NCBI GenBank assembly: GCA_037441525.1
Contig: JBBISA010000027.1
Coordinates: forward strand, 1 to 51,765
Length of the DNA: 51,765 nt
Source: SKVR01 sp037441525
GTDB lineage: Bacteria; Bacteroidota; Bacteroidia; Bacteroidales; UBA7960
Reading direction: 5' to 3'
Translations under genes and position numbers: made by a program
The notes under the pieces: model-generated
Seen by the model: only the letters and a program-made list of their open reading frames with translations
What the model was told of the DNA's origin: nothing
The model's database searches: none
Part shown: positions 9,005 through 18,712 of the stretch, one piece after another
How the letters are laid out: each line of letters opens with the position of its first letter
Numbering within the stretch: the stretch's first letter is position 1

Positions 9005-10288
9005 TTATCCAACAACATACTGAATTATAAAATCGTCTTTGAACCAAGTTTCGGCTGTTTCTATCAGGTTTTCTGGTGTAATTGCATCCACATGCGAAAG
9101 ATATTGATTGCATGAAGAATAATCGAGCCCAAAGAGTAGTTGCTCCCTAAACCTTTCCAACTGTGCAAAAGGCCCGTCGAACGACCTGATAAATGAAGAA
9201 GCAAGCTGGTTTTTCAATAAAGATATCTCATTAAAATCAGCAGGCTTTTCCTTTAGCCCATCAAGTTCGTTAAAAATTTCTTCAATTGCCCTCTCTTTAA
9301 ACTGTTTGCCCACCTGGGTAGAAATAAAAAAGTAGGAAGTTTGCAGGAGTGAAACAACTGCCGAATTTATCCCATAAGTAAAACCCTTTTCCTGTCGAAG
9401 ATTTTGCATAAGTCGTGAACCAAAATAACCACCCAGAAGGGTATTTACAAAGGTTACCTTGTAGTGTTGCGGATGCTGCCTTGGGGGCATAATGCATCCA
9501 ATCCTGATGGCAGATTGAATTGATTCGGAACGTTCGTGAAAATACCGTCCGATATTATTTTCAGGTTGTATCAATGCCTTCAGGCTTTTCTCTTTTCCTT
9601 TCTCTGGCCAGGGATATCGATTGAGTTTATTGTCTATTTGGTTAACAATGTTTTCAGGATAAACTCCCGCTATAAATACGGAGCATTTTACAGGATGGAG
9701 AAAACTATTATAAAATTCTACAACATCACTACGGGTAAGATTGGCAAAATCCTCGAGTTGCAATATCTGTCCGTAGGGATGTTTGTAACCAAATAGTTTC
9801 TCGTTAAAGTTCACGCGGCATATATGGCTGATTTTCTGTTGGTTTACTATATGCTTTTGTTTACGGTTCCGAAGCAAAATTTCAAGCTCGCTTTCAGGAT
9901 AAACAGCATTACTCAAAAGTTCGAACAATAAATCGAGGGCAGGTTCAAGGTGCTTGGTAAGGGAAAAAAAACCAACAGAAATGATATCTTTTTGTGCTTC
10001 TGCCTGAAAAGCCACACCATAAAAATCAAGGATATTATTGATTTGGGCGGCGGTATGAGATTGTGTGCCGTTTTTTAGCAAGTGCGTTGCAGCAAAAGCT
10101 TGTAAAGGCTTGTGTTGATCAATACTACCCGTTCTGAAAACCAGCTCTACTTTGATAATATCCTGACTGCCACCCGACATTAAATAAACCGGAATCCCAT
10201 TGATGGTATAAGCCAAATCGGGTTGGCGAAGCTGCACTTGGGTAAGTTTCCGGATGGCGGGTGGGGTAATTCTGTCAACTCTATCCAT
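9005..10288 (-). CDS. M16-family peptidase-like subunit lacking the zinc site
   Basis: A 427-residue M16-fold protein. At the position of the zinc motif HxxEH it has ATHLLKNGT, so the glutamate and second histidine are missing and it cannot bind zinc in the usual way. The C-terminal half keeps the substrate-gripping R...Y motif (RLMQNLRQEKGFTYGI), as in non-catalytic M16 partners. It starts 1 base after the stop of the catalytic M16 gene, so translation is coupled. I infer that the two proteins form a heterodimer in which this subunit binds substrate. No signal peptide is evident. Confidence 0.87.
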   Translation of the reverse strand: MDRVDRITPPAIRKLTQVQLRQPDLAYTINGIPVYLMSGGSQDIIKVELVFRTGSIDQHKPLQAFAATHLLKNGTQSHTAAQINNILDFYGVAFQAEAQKDIISVGFFSLTKHLEPALDLLFELLSNAVYPESELEILLRNRKQKHIVNQQKISHICRVNFNEKLFGYKHPYGQILQLEDFANLTRSDVVEFYNSFLHPVKCSVFIAGVYPENIVNQIDNKLNRYPWPEKGKEKSLKALIQPENNIGRYFHERSESIQSAIRIGCIMPPRQHPQHYKVTFVNTLLGGYFGSRLMQNLRQEKGFTYGINSAVVSLLQTSYFFISTQVGKQFKERAIEEIFNELDGLKEKPADFNEISLLKNQLASSFIRSFDGPFAQLERFREQLLFGLDYSSCNQYLSHVDAITPENLIETAETWFKDDFIIQYVVG

Positions 10289-10289
10289 T

Positions 10290-11534
10290 TCATTTTTGTG
10301 TTATTGCGAGGTAGTGCAATTCGGATGACTTTTGCTCCTGAAATAATTCATCCGAAGTTTGCAAAATTGAATCTGAGGTAACACTAAAATAATTTTCGTT
10401 TTGATGGTTTATGAGCCTGGCATCACCCAATAGCTCGTAAAATGCAAGGTTCATTGCCTTCGACAAAATACCAACTTCGGCAAAGGTATTGGCTGCTTCC
10501 AGCTTGTTTTTCACCTTTTGTAATTCTCTGGGCGCAATAATTTCTCTTTTAAGACCTTCAAGTTCTTCCCAAATGGCTTCCCGGGCACCCGCAACGGATT
10601 GCCCGTTCATTAATTTACCGGTAATGGCCAGAAATCCTTTGTCGATACTTGAGCTAATCCACGCATTTGCATAACTGAATATACGACGGTCTCTGACAAG
10701 TTTTTCCCTAAGCCTGCCCGATTGACCTCCCGCCAGAATATCGGTAATAAGGTCAGTAATGTAAAAACCTTTGTCAATTCTACTTCCCGTATGAAAAGCC
10801 AAATAAAGATCATTGAAGGGAACATCCCGCTCTACTTGTAATAGACGTTGTTTGTCCTGTGAAGGTTCTTCAGGATATAACCTGGGAGAAATTTCACCCG
10901 GTTGAATATCGCTAAACCATTTTTTTACCAGGCTTTCAGCCTCATTAAAATTGATATTTCCTGACAAAACAAGAACTGCATTGCCAGGGTGGTAAAATTT
11001 GTAAAAAAAACCTGCCACATCAGTCAGAGATGCATATCTTACATGATCGATATTTTTGCCTATGGTTGGCCATTGATAAGGATGAACTTTGTAAATTAGT
11101 GGCCGAAGAAGTAGCCAGATATCGCCATAAGGTTGATTTAGGTATGATTGTTTAAACTCTTCAATTACTACATTCTTCTGTATTTCGAGTTTCTCTTCAG
11201 AAAAAGCAAGTTTTTTCATCCTGTCTGATTCGAGCCAAAGGGCCGTTTCGAGATTTTGGGCTGGGATGGTAAGGTAATAGTTTGTGAAATCATTATTGGT
11301 GAAGGCATTGTTCTCGCCCCCTGCCATCTGTAATGCATTATCGAAATCTGGAATATTTTCAGAGCCTTCAAACATCAGATGTTCAAAAAGATGGGCAAAA
11401 CCGGTTCTGTCGGGGTCTTCATCGCGAGCCCCCACATTGTAGAGCACATTAACCGCCACCAGCGGGGTTGAAGTATCGCGGTGGAGAATTATCCTTAATC
11501 CGTTATCAAGCTCAAATCTCTTAAAATCAATCAT
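10290..11534 (-). CDS. zinc-dependent M16-family peptidase, catalytic subunit
   Basis: A 414-residue insulinase/pitrilysin-family protease. The inverted zinc motif HLFEH is at residues 48-52 and the distal acidic ligand region (WLESDRM) is near 128. The C-terminal half has the family's glycine-rich segment (DILAGGQSGRLREKLVRDRR). No signal peptide is seen, so it probably works in the cytoplasm or is exported by an unrecognised route. The next gene, 1 base downstream, encodes a degenerate M16 partner. Together they match the paired half-size M16 proteases common in Bacteroidota. Confidence 0.92.
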   Translation of the reverse strand: MIDFKRFELDNGLRIILHRDTSTPLVAVNVLYNVGARDEDPDRTGFAHLFEHLMFEGSENIPDFDNALQMAGGENNAFTNNDFTNYYLTIPAQNLETALWLESDRMKKLAFSEEKLEIQKNVVIEEFKQSYLNQPYGDIWLLLRPLIYKVHPYQWPTIGKNIDHVRYASLTDVAGFFYKFYHPGNAVLVLSGNINFNEAESLVKKWFSDIQPGEISPRLYPEEPSQDKQRLLQVERDVPFNDLYLAFHTGSRIDKGFYITDLITDILAGGQSGRLREKLVRDRRIFSYANAWISSSIDKGFLAITGKLMNGQSVAGAREAIWEELEGLKREIIAPRELQKVKNKLEAANTFAEVGILSKAMNLAFYELLGDARLINHQNENYFSVTSDSILQTSDELFQEQKSSELHYLAITQK

Positions 11535-11597
11535 CCTGGGGATCCTGAAAAATATTACAATTGAATTAATGGAACAAAAAAATAATCATTGGTTTTT

Positions 11598-13121
11598 TCA
11601 CCAAACGAATACGTCTTCTTTTTTTTGTGGTCGTTTATCGTTAATCCATCTGAAATTCTGAAGAATTCGCTCTTCCTGGGGCAATTCGGCGGGAGGAAAA
11701 AGATTTGCATCGGATTGGGCCAGCAAAACAATGGAGCTAACTTTCCCCTCTTCAATATGAATTACTATATCAGATGACAAAGATTTATTGATACCAATAA
11801 GTTGCTCATTATCATCGCGAACAAAATATAGTGCTTCGCCATTGCCAAATACATCTATGCGATGAAGTTGATTTTCGGTAAAATGGGCAACAATTTTCTT
11901 CCCTTTAATCTGGTTAAATGATACTGAATCTTCGCGCGAAACAATAAAGGCAGCATCGAACATGTGTATAGATTCAACTCTTTTGTCTTGGGCAGTTTTT
12001 ACCTCAATCCGTTTGGCTGTCAATTGATGTTCACCCGACCAGATTACCGGGTTATTATAAAGATAAATGGTTGAATCGGCAAAATTGTAGACAATTGAAT
12101 CGGCCATCCCTTGAATGTCGTCCTTAAAGAATTTTGCCTTATACCAGGCATAAACAGCCCTTCTGTTGTTTTTTTCGTCATGAATTGACCGCAAAGTATC
12201 AGCATGAAGAAACATGGTATCGCGTTGGGCAAGCGAGTATAAAAGAGTATTAATGGTAACTTCGGTTAGCCCCTTACCTTCAAAATGCTCAGCAAAATGA
12301 CCTGTAACCCAGGTTTGCTGGACAGAATCATGCAATAATACATTCATAACGGCCTTTCCATAGCCAAGTTTGCGGTCGTAATAGAGACTATCGCCCGATA
12401 AATACTGCTCTCCATTAGTGAAAAAAGCATCCCGACTGAAGCGGGAAACATCATTTTTTGTATCGTACCAACCGGCACGACAGAAAATGGTGTTATTATT
12501 ACTAACAATGGTGGTTGGGCCATGAAAAAATGCTATTTCAGTGAATGTATTGAACTTCAGAGTATCTGAATTCATAGTATATTCAGGATTTACCAGCACC
12601 ACATTCTCTTTGAAAAAGAAATCTTTATTATTAGCAAAATAGAAACCCCATTTACTGGTAAGTGTATTGTCGGTATTAACTATTTTACCCCCATTTATGT
12701 AGTTGGCGGTATTAGTATTAAGGTTGTAGAAAAGATGCTGGGTGGTAAGTGTCATCTGGTTATCAACCATTCTTACATTTCCATTCAGTTCTGCGATTCT
12801 GGTATTTCCGTTGTATAAAAGCCTGTCGCCGTAAACATCTACACTGTCGTTTACCTTAATATGAACATTTCCGTAGGCGTTGAAACGATTATCAACAGTA
12901 AATTGCCAGGCGCTGTCGCAACGCATGGTTGCTTCCTCATGCCTGAAACGCACATCGCCGATAAGACGACGCGCATCCGGTGCAATATTTCGGTCAAATC
13001 GTATATCGTTGGCATGCAACAGATCCACCCGTGTAGTTTTGCGGGGTTCTTGTCCTGAAATAATTAATACCTGAAAAAGTAAAAAAACCAGAAGGGTTAA
13101 TAACAGACCTGTTCTGCTCAT
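11598..13121 (-). CDS. OstA/LptA-like lipopolysaccharide transport protein
   Basis: A 507-residue exported protein with a signal peptide (LLLTLLVFLLFQVLIISG). The body consists of repeated short beta-strand units of OstA type: RRLIGDVRFRHEEATMRCDS, then VYGDRLLYNGNTRIAELNGNV, then ADSIVYNFADSTIYLYNNPV. This is the LptA-like jelly-roll fold that bridges lipopolysaccharide across the periplasm. It is longer than E. coli LptA (185 residues), as is usual for Bacteroidota OstA-like proteins. The C-terminus beyond about 440 is basic and of unknown role. It lies 63 bases upstream of the M16 pair on the same strand. Confidence 0.85.
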   Translation of the reverse strand: MSRTGLLLTLLVFLLFQVLIISGQEPRKTTRVDLLHANDIRFDRNIAPDARRLIGDVRFRHEEATMRCDSAWQFTVDNRFNAYGNVHIKVNDSVDVYGDRLLYNGNTRIAELNGNVRMVDNQMTLTTQHLFYNLNTNTANYINGGKIVNTDNTLTSKWGFYFANNKDFFFKENVVLVNPEYTMNSDTLKFNTFTEIAFFHGPTTIVSNNNTIFCRAGWYDTKNDVSRFSRDAFFTNGEQYLSGDSLYYDRKLGYGKAVMNVLLHDSVQQTWVTGHFAEHFEGKGLTEVTINTLLYSLAQRDTMFLHADTLRSIHDEKNNRRAVYAWYKAKFFKDDIQGMADSIVYNFADSTIYLYNNPVIWSGEHQLTAKRIEVKTAQDKRVESIHMFDAAFIVSREDSVSFNQIKGKKIVAHFTENQLHRIDVFGNGEALYFVRDDNEQLIGINKSLSSDIVIHIEEGKVSSIVLLAQSDANLFPPAELPQEERILQNFRWINDKRPQKKEDVFVW

Positions 13122-13179
13122 AAAGTGCTGAAAATTGATTGAATCATTACACTAAACAAAAGTAGTGCAAAATTATTGT

Positions 13180-14571
13180 TCACGATTTCCAGCTATCTGA
13201 ACCAAAGTATTCCTTCACTTCTTTCTGAATTACCGGTGATAATAACAATATGGCAATCAGGTTGGGAATAGTCATAAAGGTTATTACCATATCAACAAAA
13301 TTCCAGACCAGATCGAGCCCCCAGACTGAACCAAAAAATACAAAAAGTGAATATAGATAATAATAAGGCTTAATGGCCTTCTCACCAAAAAGATAGTTTG
13401 CAGCTCTCGACCCATAATAAGACCAGCTAATAATTGTAGAAAAAGCAAACAGCAACAATCCGAGTGCAACAATATGTGGTGCCATTGTGCCCAGGTTTAT
13501 TTTTTCAAGACCAGTCTGAAAAGCCAATACTGTCATGCCGACTCCTTTGGTTTCACTGGTCCAGGCCCCGGTCATCACTATTACCAATGCAGTAAGTGAG
13601 CAGATAATTATGGTATCGATAAATGGCTCGAGTGATGAAACCAATCCTTCGCGCAGGGGGTATTTTGTTTTAGCGGCTGCATGGGCCATGGGTGCCGAAC
13701 CCTGACCAGCCTCATTAGAAAACAATCCCCGTCGTACCCCCATGGTCAGGGTCATAATAAAGGCCGAGCCTACAAATCCGCCAGCAGCAGCACTCCCTGT
13801 AAATGCATCGTGAAAGATAAGATAGATACTGGGGAAAATTTTGTCGTAATTTATTGCAATAACAAGAAAAGCAGCAGCAAAATATATGGCTGCCATAAAA
13901 GGCACCAGTCTCGATGTTACTTCAGCAATACGCTTTAATCCACCAACAACAATCAGCAATACCAGAGAAGTAATAATGATACCCGACCACAAGTGCGGTG
14001 TGCCGTAATTGGTAAAAAGTACATCGGTCATAGAATTCGATTGGGCCATATTACCTGTTCCAAGTGAACATAAAACGGCTGCCGATGCAAAAATGATTGC
14101 CAGTGTTTTGGCATGCTTCCCAAGCTTATCTTTCAAGCCATATTCTATGTAATACATGGGCCCACCCGAAACAGTGCCATCAGAATTGAATTTACGGTAC
14201 TTTAATGCCAGTGTACATTCCACCAGTTTGAGCATCATACCGAAAAAACCGGTTACCCACATCCAGAATATCGCCCCCGGACCACCAAGATATATGGCCA
14301 GGGCAACTCCTACAATATTTCCGGTACCAACGGTTGCCGAAAGAGCCGTTGTAAGTGCCTTAAAATGGTTAATATCGCCTTCATCGCCCTTCTTGGAAAA
14401 TTTTCCAGCCACAATACTAAAGGCATGTCGCATCTTGTGCACATGCAGAAACCTTAAATTGAATGCAAAATAAATACCCGTTGGCAAAAGCAGGGCAAGT
14501 AAAAGGTAGCCTCCTACATAATCGTTGTAAAGAACGATGTATTTATTAATGGTCTCCAGGAAATTGCTCAT
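13180..14571 (-). CDS. sodium:alanine/glycine symporter (AGCS family)
   Basis: A 463-residue inner-membrane transporter with about ten hydrophobic segments. It has the AGCS signatures ATVGTGNIVGVALAIYLGGPGA and GLFSNEAGQGSAPMAHAAA. The family imports small neutral amino acids with Na+ or H+. The start gives a family-typical N-terminus (MSNFLETINKYIVLYNDYVG). Its ATG is 10 bases after the stop of the NSS-type transporter gene on the same strand, so the two transporters are probably co-transcribed. Substrate preference cannot be read from the sequence. Confidence 0.93.
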   Translation of the reverse strand: MSNFLETINKYIVLYNDYVGGYLLLALLLPTGIYFAFNLRFLHVHKMRHAFSIVAGKFSKKGDEGDINHFKALTTALSATVGTGNIVGVALAIYLGGPGAIFWMWVTGFFGMMLKLVECTLALKYRKFNSDGTVSGGPMYYIEYGLKDKLGKHAKTLAIIFASAAVLCSLGTGNMAQSNSMTDVLFTNYGTPHLWSGIIITSLVLLIVVGGLKRIAEVTSRLVPFMAAIYFAAAFLVIAINYDKIFPSIYLIFHDAFTGSAAAGGFVGSAFIMTLTMGVRRGLFSNEAGQGSAPMAHAAAKTKYPLREGLVSSLEPFIDTIIICSLTALVIVMTGAWTSETKGVGMTVLAFQTGLEKINLGTMAPHIVALGLLLFAFSTIISWSYYGSRAANYLFGEKAIKPYYYLYSLFVFFGSVWGLDLVWNFVDMVITFMTIPNLIAILLLSPVIQKEVKEYFGSDSWKS

Positions 14572-14581
14572 GTTATAAGTT

Positions 14582-15955
14582 TTAGTTGATTTTCAAAATC
14601 CCAATTCCATTGAGGAAAATTATCGCAATAGCTATGGGGGCTATAAATCGGATAAGAAAGTTGAATAAACCAAATAGTTTAACCTTAAGTTGTCCGCCAT
14701 TGGATAATTCGGCTTTAACAATATCGCGATTCATATACCACCCAACAAACATTACAATAAGGAGGCCCCCCAATGGTAGCAAAACATTAGATGCGAAAAA
14801 ATCGAGTGTGTCGAAAATGTTCTTGCCGATAATGGTTACCCCTTGGAAGGTACTCCATGAAAGGGTACAGAAAAAACCAACAAATGCTGCTGCAATAGTA
14901 GTAATTAAGGTTGCTTTTTTGCGATTGAAATTGAATTCTTCGGTCAGGTAGGCTACCACTACTTCCATAATTGAAATGGATGATGTGAGGGCAGCAATGG
15001 CCAATAAAACAAAAAAGGCGACAGCCAAAATATAACCACCACTCATTTGCTGAAAAACATTGGGCAATACCATGAAAACTAATCCTACCCCTCCATCGGG
15101 GTTCATGCCAAGAGCGAACACAGCAGGAAATATTGCCACTCCGGCAAGAACAGCAATCAATAAATCGGCAATAGAAACTTCAAATGCAGTGAGCGAAAGG
15201 TTGGTATTTTTAGGAAAATATGAAGCATAGGTAATTAATGCCCCCATACCTATACTTAATGAAAAGGCTGCCTGACCTAAAGCGCTGAGTATTACAGATG
15301 CATTAATCTTTGAAAAATCGGGCTTGAATAAAAAGACCAGACCTTCAGAAGCTCCGGGCAATGTGAGCGATCTGATGCAAAGGGAGACCAACAACACCAA
15401 AAGAAATGGCATCAGAATCTTTGAGTATTTTTCAATCCCTTTTTTTACTCCCGATATAATAATAATTTTAGTGAGCACGAGGAACACAATCTGCCAGAAA
15501 ACTGGCAGGTATCCCGAAGTCATAAACCCATAGAAAAGAGTTTTTAACGCTTCAGTGTCTCTATTCCCAAAACCATCGATCACCGCAAGGTATATATAGT
15601 GTAGCGTCCAGCCGGCAATGGTACTGTAAAAAGCAAGAATTACAAAAGCTGCTACAATACCCAAAATTCCAATTACCGGCCACCAGGTGCCGGGGGCCAG
15701 CTCTCTAACAGCGCCAAAAGCATTCATGCGGGCTTTGCGGCCAATTATAAACTCGGAGAGCATTACCGGAATCCCCAACAATAAAACAAATGACAGATAT
15801 ACCAGCAAGAAAGCACCACCCCCGCTTTCGCCCACTACATAAGGAAACCGCCAAATATTCCCCAACCCAATAGCGCTGCCAGCTGCAGCAGCCAGAATAC
15901 CGAATTTTGAACTGAAACCGTCTCTTTTCCCCTTATCAGATAAATTTGTTGACAT
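14582..15955 (-). CDS. sodium-dependent transporter (NSS/SNF family)
   Basis: A 457-residue membrane protein of the neurotransmitter:sodium symporter family (LeuT fold). The sodium and substrate site of TM1 is GSAIGLGNIWRFPYVVGESGG, and TM6 carries the unwound region GQAAFSLSIGMGALITYAS. About 11-12 membrane segments are visible, which is typical of the shorter bacterial NSS proteins. Likely substrates are hydrophobic amino acids. It lies directly upstream of an AGCS symporter, suggesting an amino-acid uptake unit. Confidence 0.93.
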   Translation of the reverse strand: MSTNLSDKGKRDGFSSKFGILAAAAGSAIGLGNIWRFPYVVGESGGGAFLLVYLSFVLLLGIPVMLSEFIIGRKARMNAFGAVRELAPGTWWPVIGILGIVAAFVILAFYSTIAGWTLHYIYLAVIDGFGNRDTEALKTLFYGFMTSGYLPVFWQIVFLVLTKIIIISGVKKGIEKYSKILMPFLLVLLVSLCIRSLTLPGASEGLVFLFKPDFSKINASVILSALGQAAFSLSIGMGALITYASYFPKNTNLSLTAFEVSIADLLIAVLAGVAIFPAVFALGMNPDGGVGLVFMVLPNVFQQMSGGYILAVAFFVLLAIAALTSSISIMEVVVAYLTEEFNFNRKKATLITTIAAAFVGFFCTLSWSTFQGVTIIGKNIFDTLDFFASNVLLPLGGLLIVMFVGWYMNRDIVKAELSNGGQLKVKLFGLFNFLIRFIAPIAIAIIFLNGIGILKIN

Positions 15956-16106
15956 TGTCTGGCTTGGTTTGGTAACGAAATTTGGTTTTTAAAAGAAAAG
16001 GCCAAAAATAAGAAAAATCCCTATTGGCAAGAGAATAATTCCTTCCGGGTTGTTGCTTTTAAAAAATTATCCAGAGGCAAAAAATAAAGGTTTCTAATTT
16101 TGGAAT

Positions 16107-17444
16107 TTAAAAATTAATAACTCCATTGTTTACTAAGAGAACTTTTCCGGGCGGTACTTTTTTCTTGAAAAGCCAATACCATTTTCGCAGTTCTGCTTCA
16201 GGAAAAACACCCTTCCACGGTTGGGAACTGTAAAGTGCCGGGGATATATTGCCCCCATCAACTACCAGAACCGATCCGGGCTCCAGAAAAATTGATGCCT
16301 GTGGAACCATTTCAATAGTCCCTTTAAGAGTAAGGGTTGTGCCTTTGGATAGCCTGATATCCTGGTAAAATTTCTTGTTGAACTCCCATGTTTGGCTGCT
16401 TTCAACAAGGTATGGCTGGGTTGAATAGCCCCAGGCATATTTTCTCGCATTTTTCAGGGCCAGAGTCCTGTTCATCCTGCCCATTTGCAATGGGGTAATG
16501 CTTGATGCGCCCTTGTTTCCCCCCATCAGATTATTGGTACAAGTAGTCGACGGGTCAGTCAAATCGCAATCCCAATCCCCTTGTTGAAAGCAAATATCGC
16601 AATTAGAACGCCGGTTTTTGCACCATTCCTGGGTCTCAAAACCAAACAAATCGAACAAAAAATCGGGATGACTAAATTTGCAATGCTCAGAATTATATGG
16701 GTGATCAAGGTCTAAAATATGCCCTATTTCATGCGCCAAATGAATCAATAAACCCCAGAAAGGATATTCTTCACCAGGGGGGAGTTCTCTGATAAAACTG
16801 ACAATATACTGATCTTCCTGGATGTTTCGGCCGGTTGGACCAATGGTATATCCTGAAGCTCCTCCGCATGAACCAGTGACAAGGTGTATATTAAGATATT
16901 GCCTGTTTAAAGGGTAACGTTGAAAAACATAGTTGTTATGCTCCTTGCCACCATAGCAACTCACCCTGTGCAGTGGAGTATTTTGGTGAAAAAAAGCCCC
17001 CTTCATTTCAAAGCGGATATGGCTATCTTTAAGGTATTGAACCCCGGGAATGGGGAAACGGGGTTCCGCGGATGAAGAGTAAATCAAGCTTAGCAACTCG
17101 GATAAACGGCCAAACCAATGATTATTGATTTCGGTATCAATTAAATTTCCTGAGCCATCGTCTCGTTGCCAGATATTAAAAACTATACCGATGGTTTTTA
17201 TGGCTTGATTCAGCGGAGTTCCGGGAATATAATTTTTTTGGTGAGCAAAATAGCTTGCTATAGTATCCTCTTCTTCCCGAGAAATTGCTGGTGGATTAGC
17301 CTTGCTTTCAACTATTTCATTTGTTGCGTGTAACTGAAGGTGCATTAACAGGAACAACCATACCAATCCTGAGAACAAGCATTTTGTGATGCTTTTACTC
17401 TTCAAATTAACTTTGCCGACTTCAGATACCCTTAATAATTTCAT
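16107..17444 (-). CDS. secreted metzincin-like zinc metalloprotease
   Basis: A 445-residue exported protein; the hydrophobic segment at about 24-40 (LFSGLVWLFLLMHLQLHA) is a signal. The zinc motif HEIGHILDLDH has the HExxHxxGxxH-type spacing of metzincins, with aspartate where glycine is common. TNNLMGG, about 70 residues later, fits the Met-turn. Between them lies a cysteine-rich insert with eight cysteines (EHC, EWC, NCDIC, WDC, TTC and others) that probably forms disulfides. The C-terminal 90 residues look like a beta-rich adhesive segment. The substrate is unknown. It could be related to pappalysin or snapalysin families, which I cannot decide by eye. Confidence 0.78.
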   Translation of the reverse strand: MKLLRVSEVGKVNLKSKSITKCLFSGLVWLFLLMHLQLHATNEIVESKANPPAISREEEDTIASYFAHQKNYIPGTPLNQAIKTIGIVFNIWQRDDGSGNLIDTEINNHWFGRLSELLSLIYSSSAEPRFPIPGVQYLKDSHIRFEMKGAFFHQNTPLHRVSCYGGKEHNNYVFQRYPLNRQYLNIHLVTGSCGGASGYTIGPTGRNIQEDQYIVSFIRELPPGEEYPFWGLLIHLAHEIGHILDLDHPYNSEHCKFSHPDFLFDLFGFETQEWCKNRRSNCDICFQQGDWDCDLTDPSTTCTNNLMGGNKGASSITPLQMGRMNRTLALKNARKYAWGYSTQPYLVESSQTWEFNKKFYQDIRLSKGTTLTLKGTIEMVPQASIFLEPGSVLVVDGGNISPALYSSQPWKGVFPEAELRKWYWLFKKKVPPGKVLLVNNGVINF

Positions 17445-17625
17445 GGACGATGTTACTTGATTGATTTCATAATGAGAAATGTGAACCTGCCATGCAAGTT
17501 ACAGATTTTTTATGGTTTCTGCTTATAATTTAAATGGGGTGCTTAGCCCTTTAAAATCTTTTTGAAGGAATAGAAATTTCATTTAACTTAACGCTGGAAA
17601 TCTTAATTACAAATCTTTGTAAGCA

Positions 17626-18579
17626 ATGAGTTGGCGGGATTATTTTTATTTTACAAAGCCTGAAAGGTATGGAATAACAGTTTTACTCATCCTTATTGTC
17701 CTTACTCTGATATACCCATCCTTTCACAGTTTCTTCTTTCCTCCTGAAAAAAAAGATTTCACTGAATTTATTGCAAAAGTTGATAGATATCAGCAACTAA
17801 TTGAAGAACATAAAGCTGCCCAGGCATTTTTGGAAGCAAACAAGACCAGTAGGCATGGGCAAGGCTATGAGGGAGTTGTCAGTCTTAATCTGCAAAATTT
17901 TGACCCAAATCTCATCAGCCGGGAAGAATATCTTGAAATGGGTCTTTCGGTAAGAGTTGCCAATAATATTTTATCCTTTCTTAAGGCTGGCGGAACTTTC
18001 AGATACAAGGAAGATATACAACGATTATACACAATCGATGCCCATTTATATGCAACCCTTGAACCTTACATCACCCTTCCCAGTCGTCCGAATCGGGATA
18101 CAGCAAATCCCCCTGCCGAAAGTATCCGACGTTCAGTAACCGAAAACAGAACTTTATCAGGAATTCAATCAGGTATAATCATTGAATTAAACCTTACGGA
18201 TACAGTGGAGCTGCAAAAAATCAGAGGAATTGGGCCATCCTTCAGCAGGAGAATTATTTCTTACCGCGAAAGGCTGGGGGGTTTTACATCCACAAACCAA
18301 CTGCTCGAAGTATTTGGTATGGATTCAGCACGCTATCAGCAAATTGCCCCATTCTTCACCATTGACCAGAATTATCTCCGGAAAATCAATATTAATGAAG
18401 CTGATTTTGCTGCTCTGGTAAGGCATCCTTATATTGACAGAAACCAGGCAAACTCCATTATAAGCATAAGGCAACGACATGGTCTTTATAAATCAATTGA
18501 AGATGTCATGAAATCACATCTTATTGACCAAAGCCTGTTCGATCGTTTGCAACCCTATCTGACCATTGATAATCCCTGA
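17626..18579 (+). CDS. membrane-anchored helix-hairpin-helix (ComEA-like) protein
   Basis: A 317-residue protein with one N-terminal membrane segment (GITVLLILIVLTLIY, residues 15-30). At least three helix-hairpin-helix segments follow. Around 88-155: NLQNFDPN then GLSVRVANNILSF. Around 190-245: ELNLTDTVELQKIRGIGPSFSRRIISYRE. Around 253-315: KININEADFAALVRHPYI. The middle one is a canonical ComEA repeat. Such proteins bind double-stranded DNA without sequence preference, and ComEA does so at the membrane during DNA uptake. No other competence gene is in view. It starts 181 bases from the divergent metalloprotease gene. Confidence 0.85.
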   Translation: MSWRDYFYFTKPERYGITVLLILIVLTLIYPSFHSFFFPPEKKDFTEFIAKVDRYQQLIEEHKAAQAFLEANKTSRHGQGYEGVVSLNLQNFDPNLISREEYLEMGLSVRVANNILSFLKAGGTFRYKEDIQRLYTIDAHLYATLEPYITLPSRPNRDTANPPAESIRRSVTENRTLSGIQSGIIIELNLTDTVELQKIRGIGPSFSRRIISYRERLGGFTSTNQLLEVFGMDSARYQQIAPFFTIDQNYLRKININEADFAALVRHPYIDRNQANSIISIRQRHGLYKSIEDVMKSHLIDQSLFDRLQPYLTIDNP

Positions 18580-18712
18580 ATGCAGGTTTTCGATTTTAAC
18601 CCAAAAATTCCTTCATTGATTTGTTAAACAAAACCCGAAGATTTCTGTTATTTAGAACGAGACTAAATAAATACAGTTAATTTTTGCGGATTAACCAAAC
18701 AAAAATCAAATT

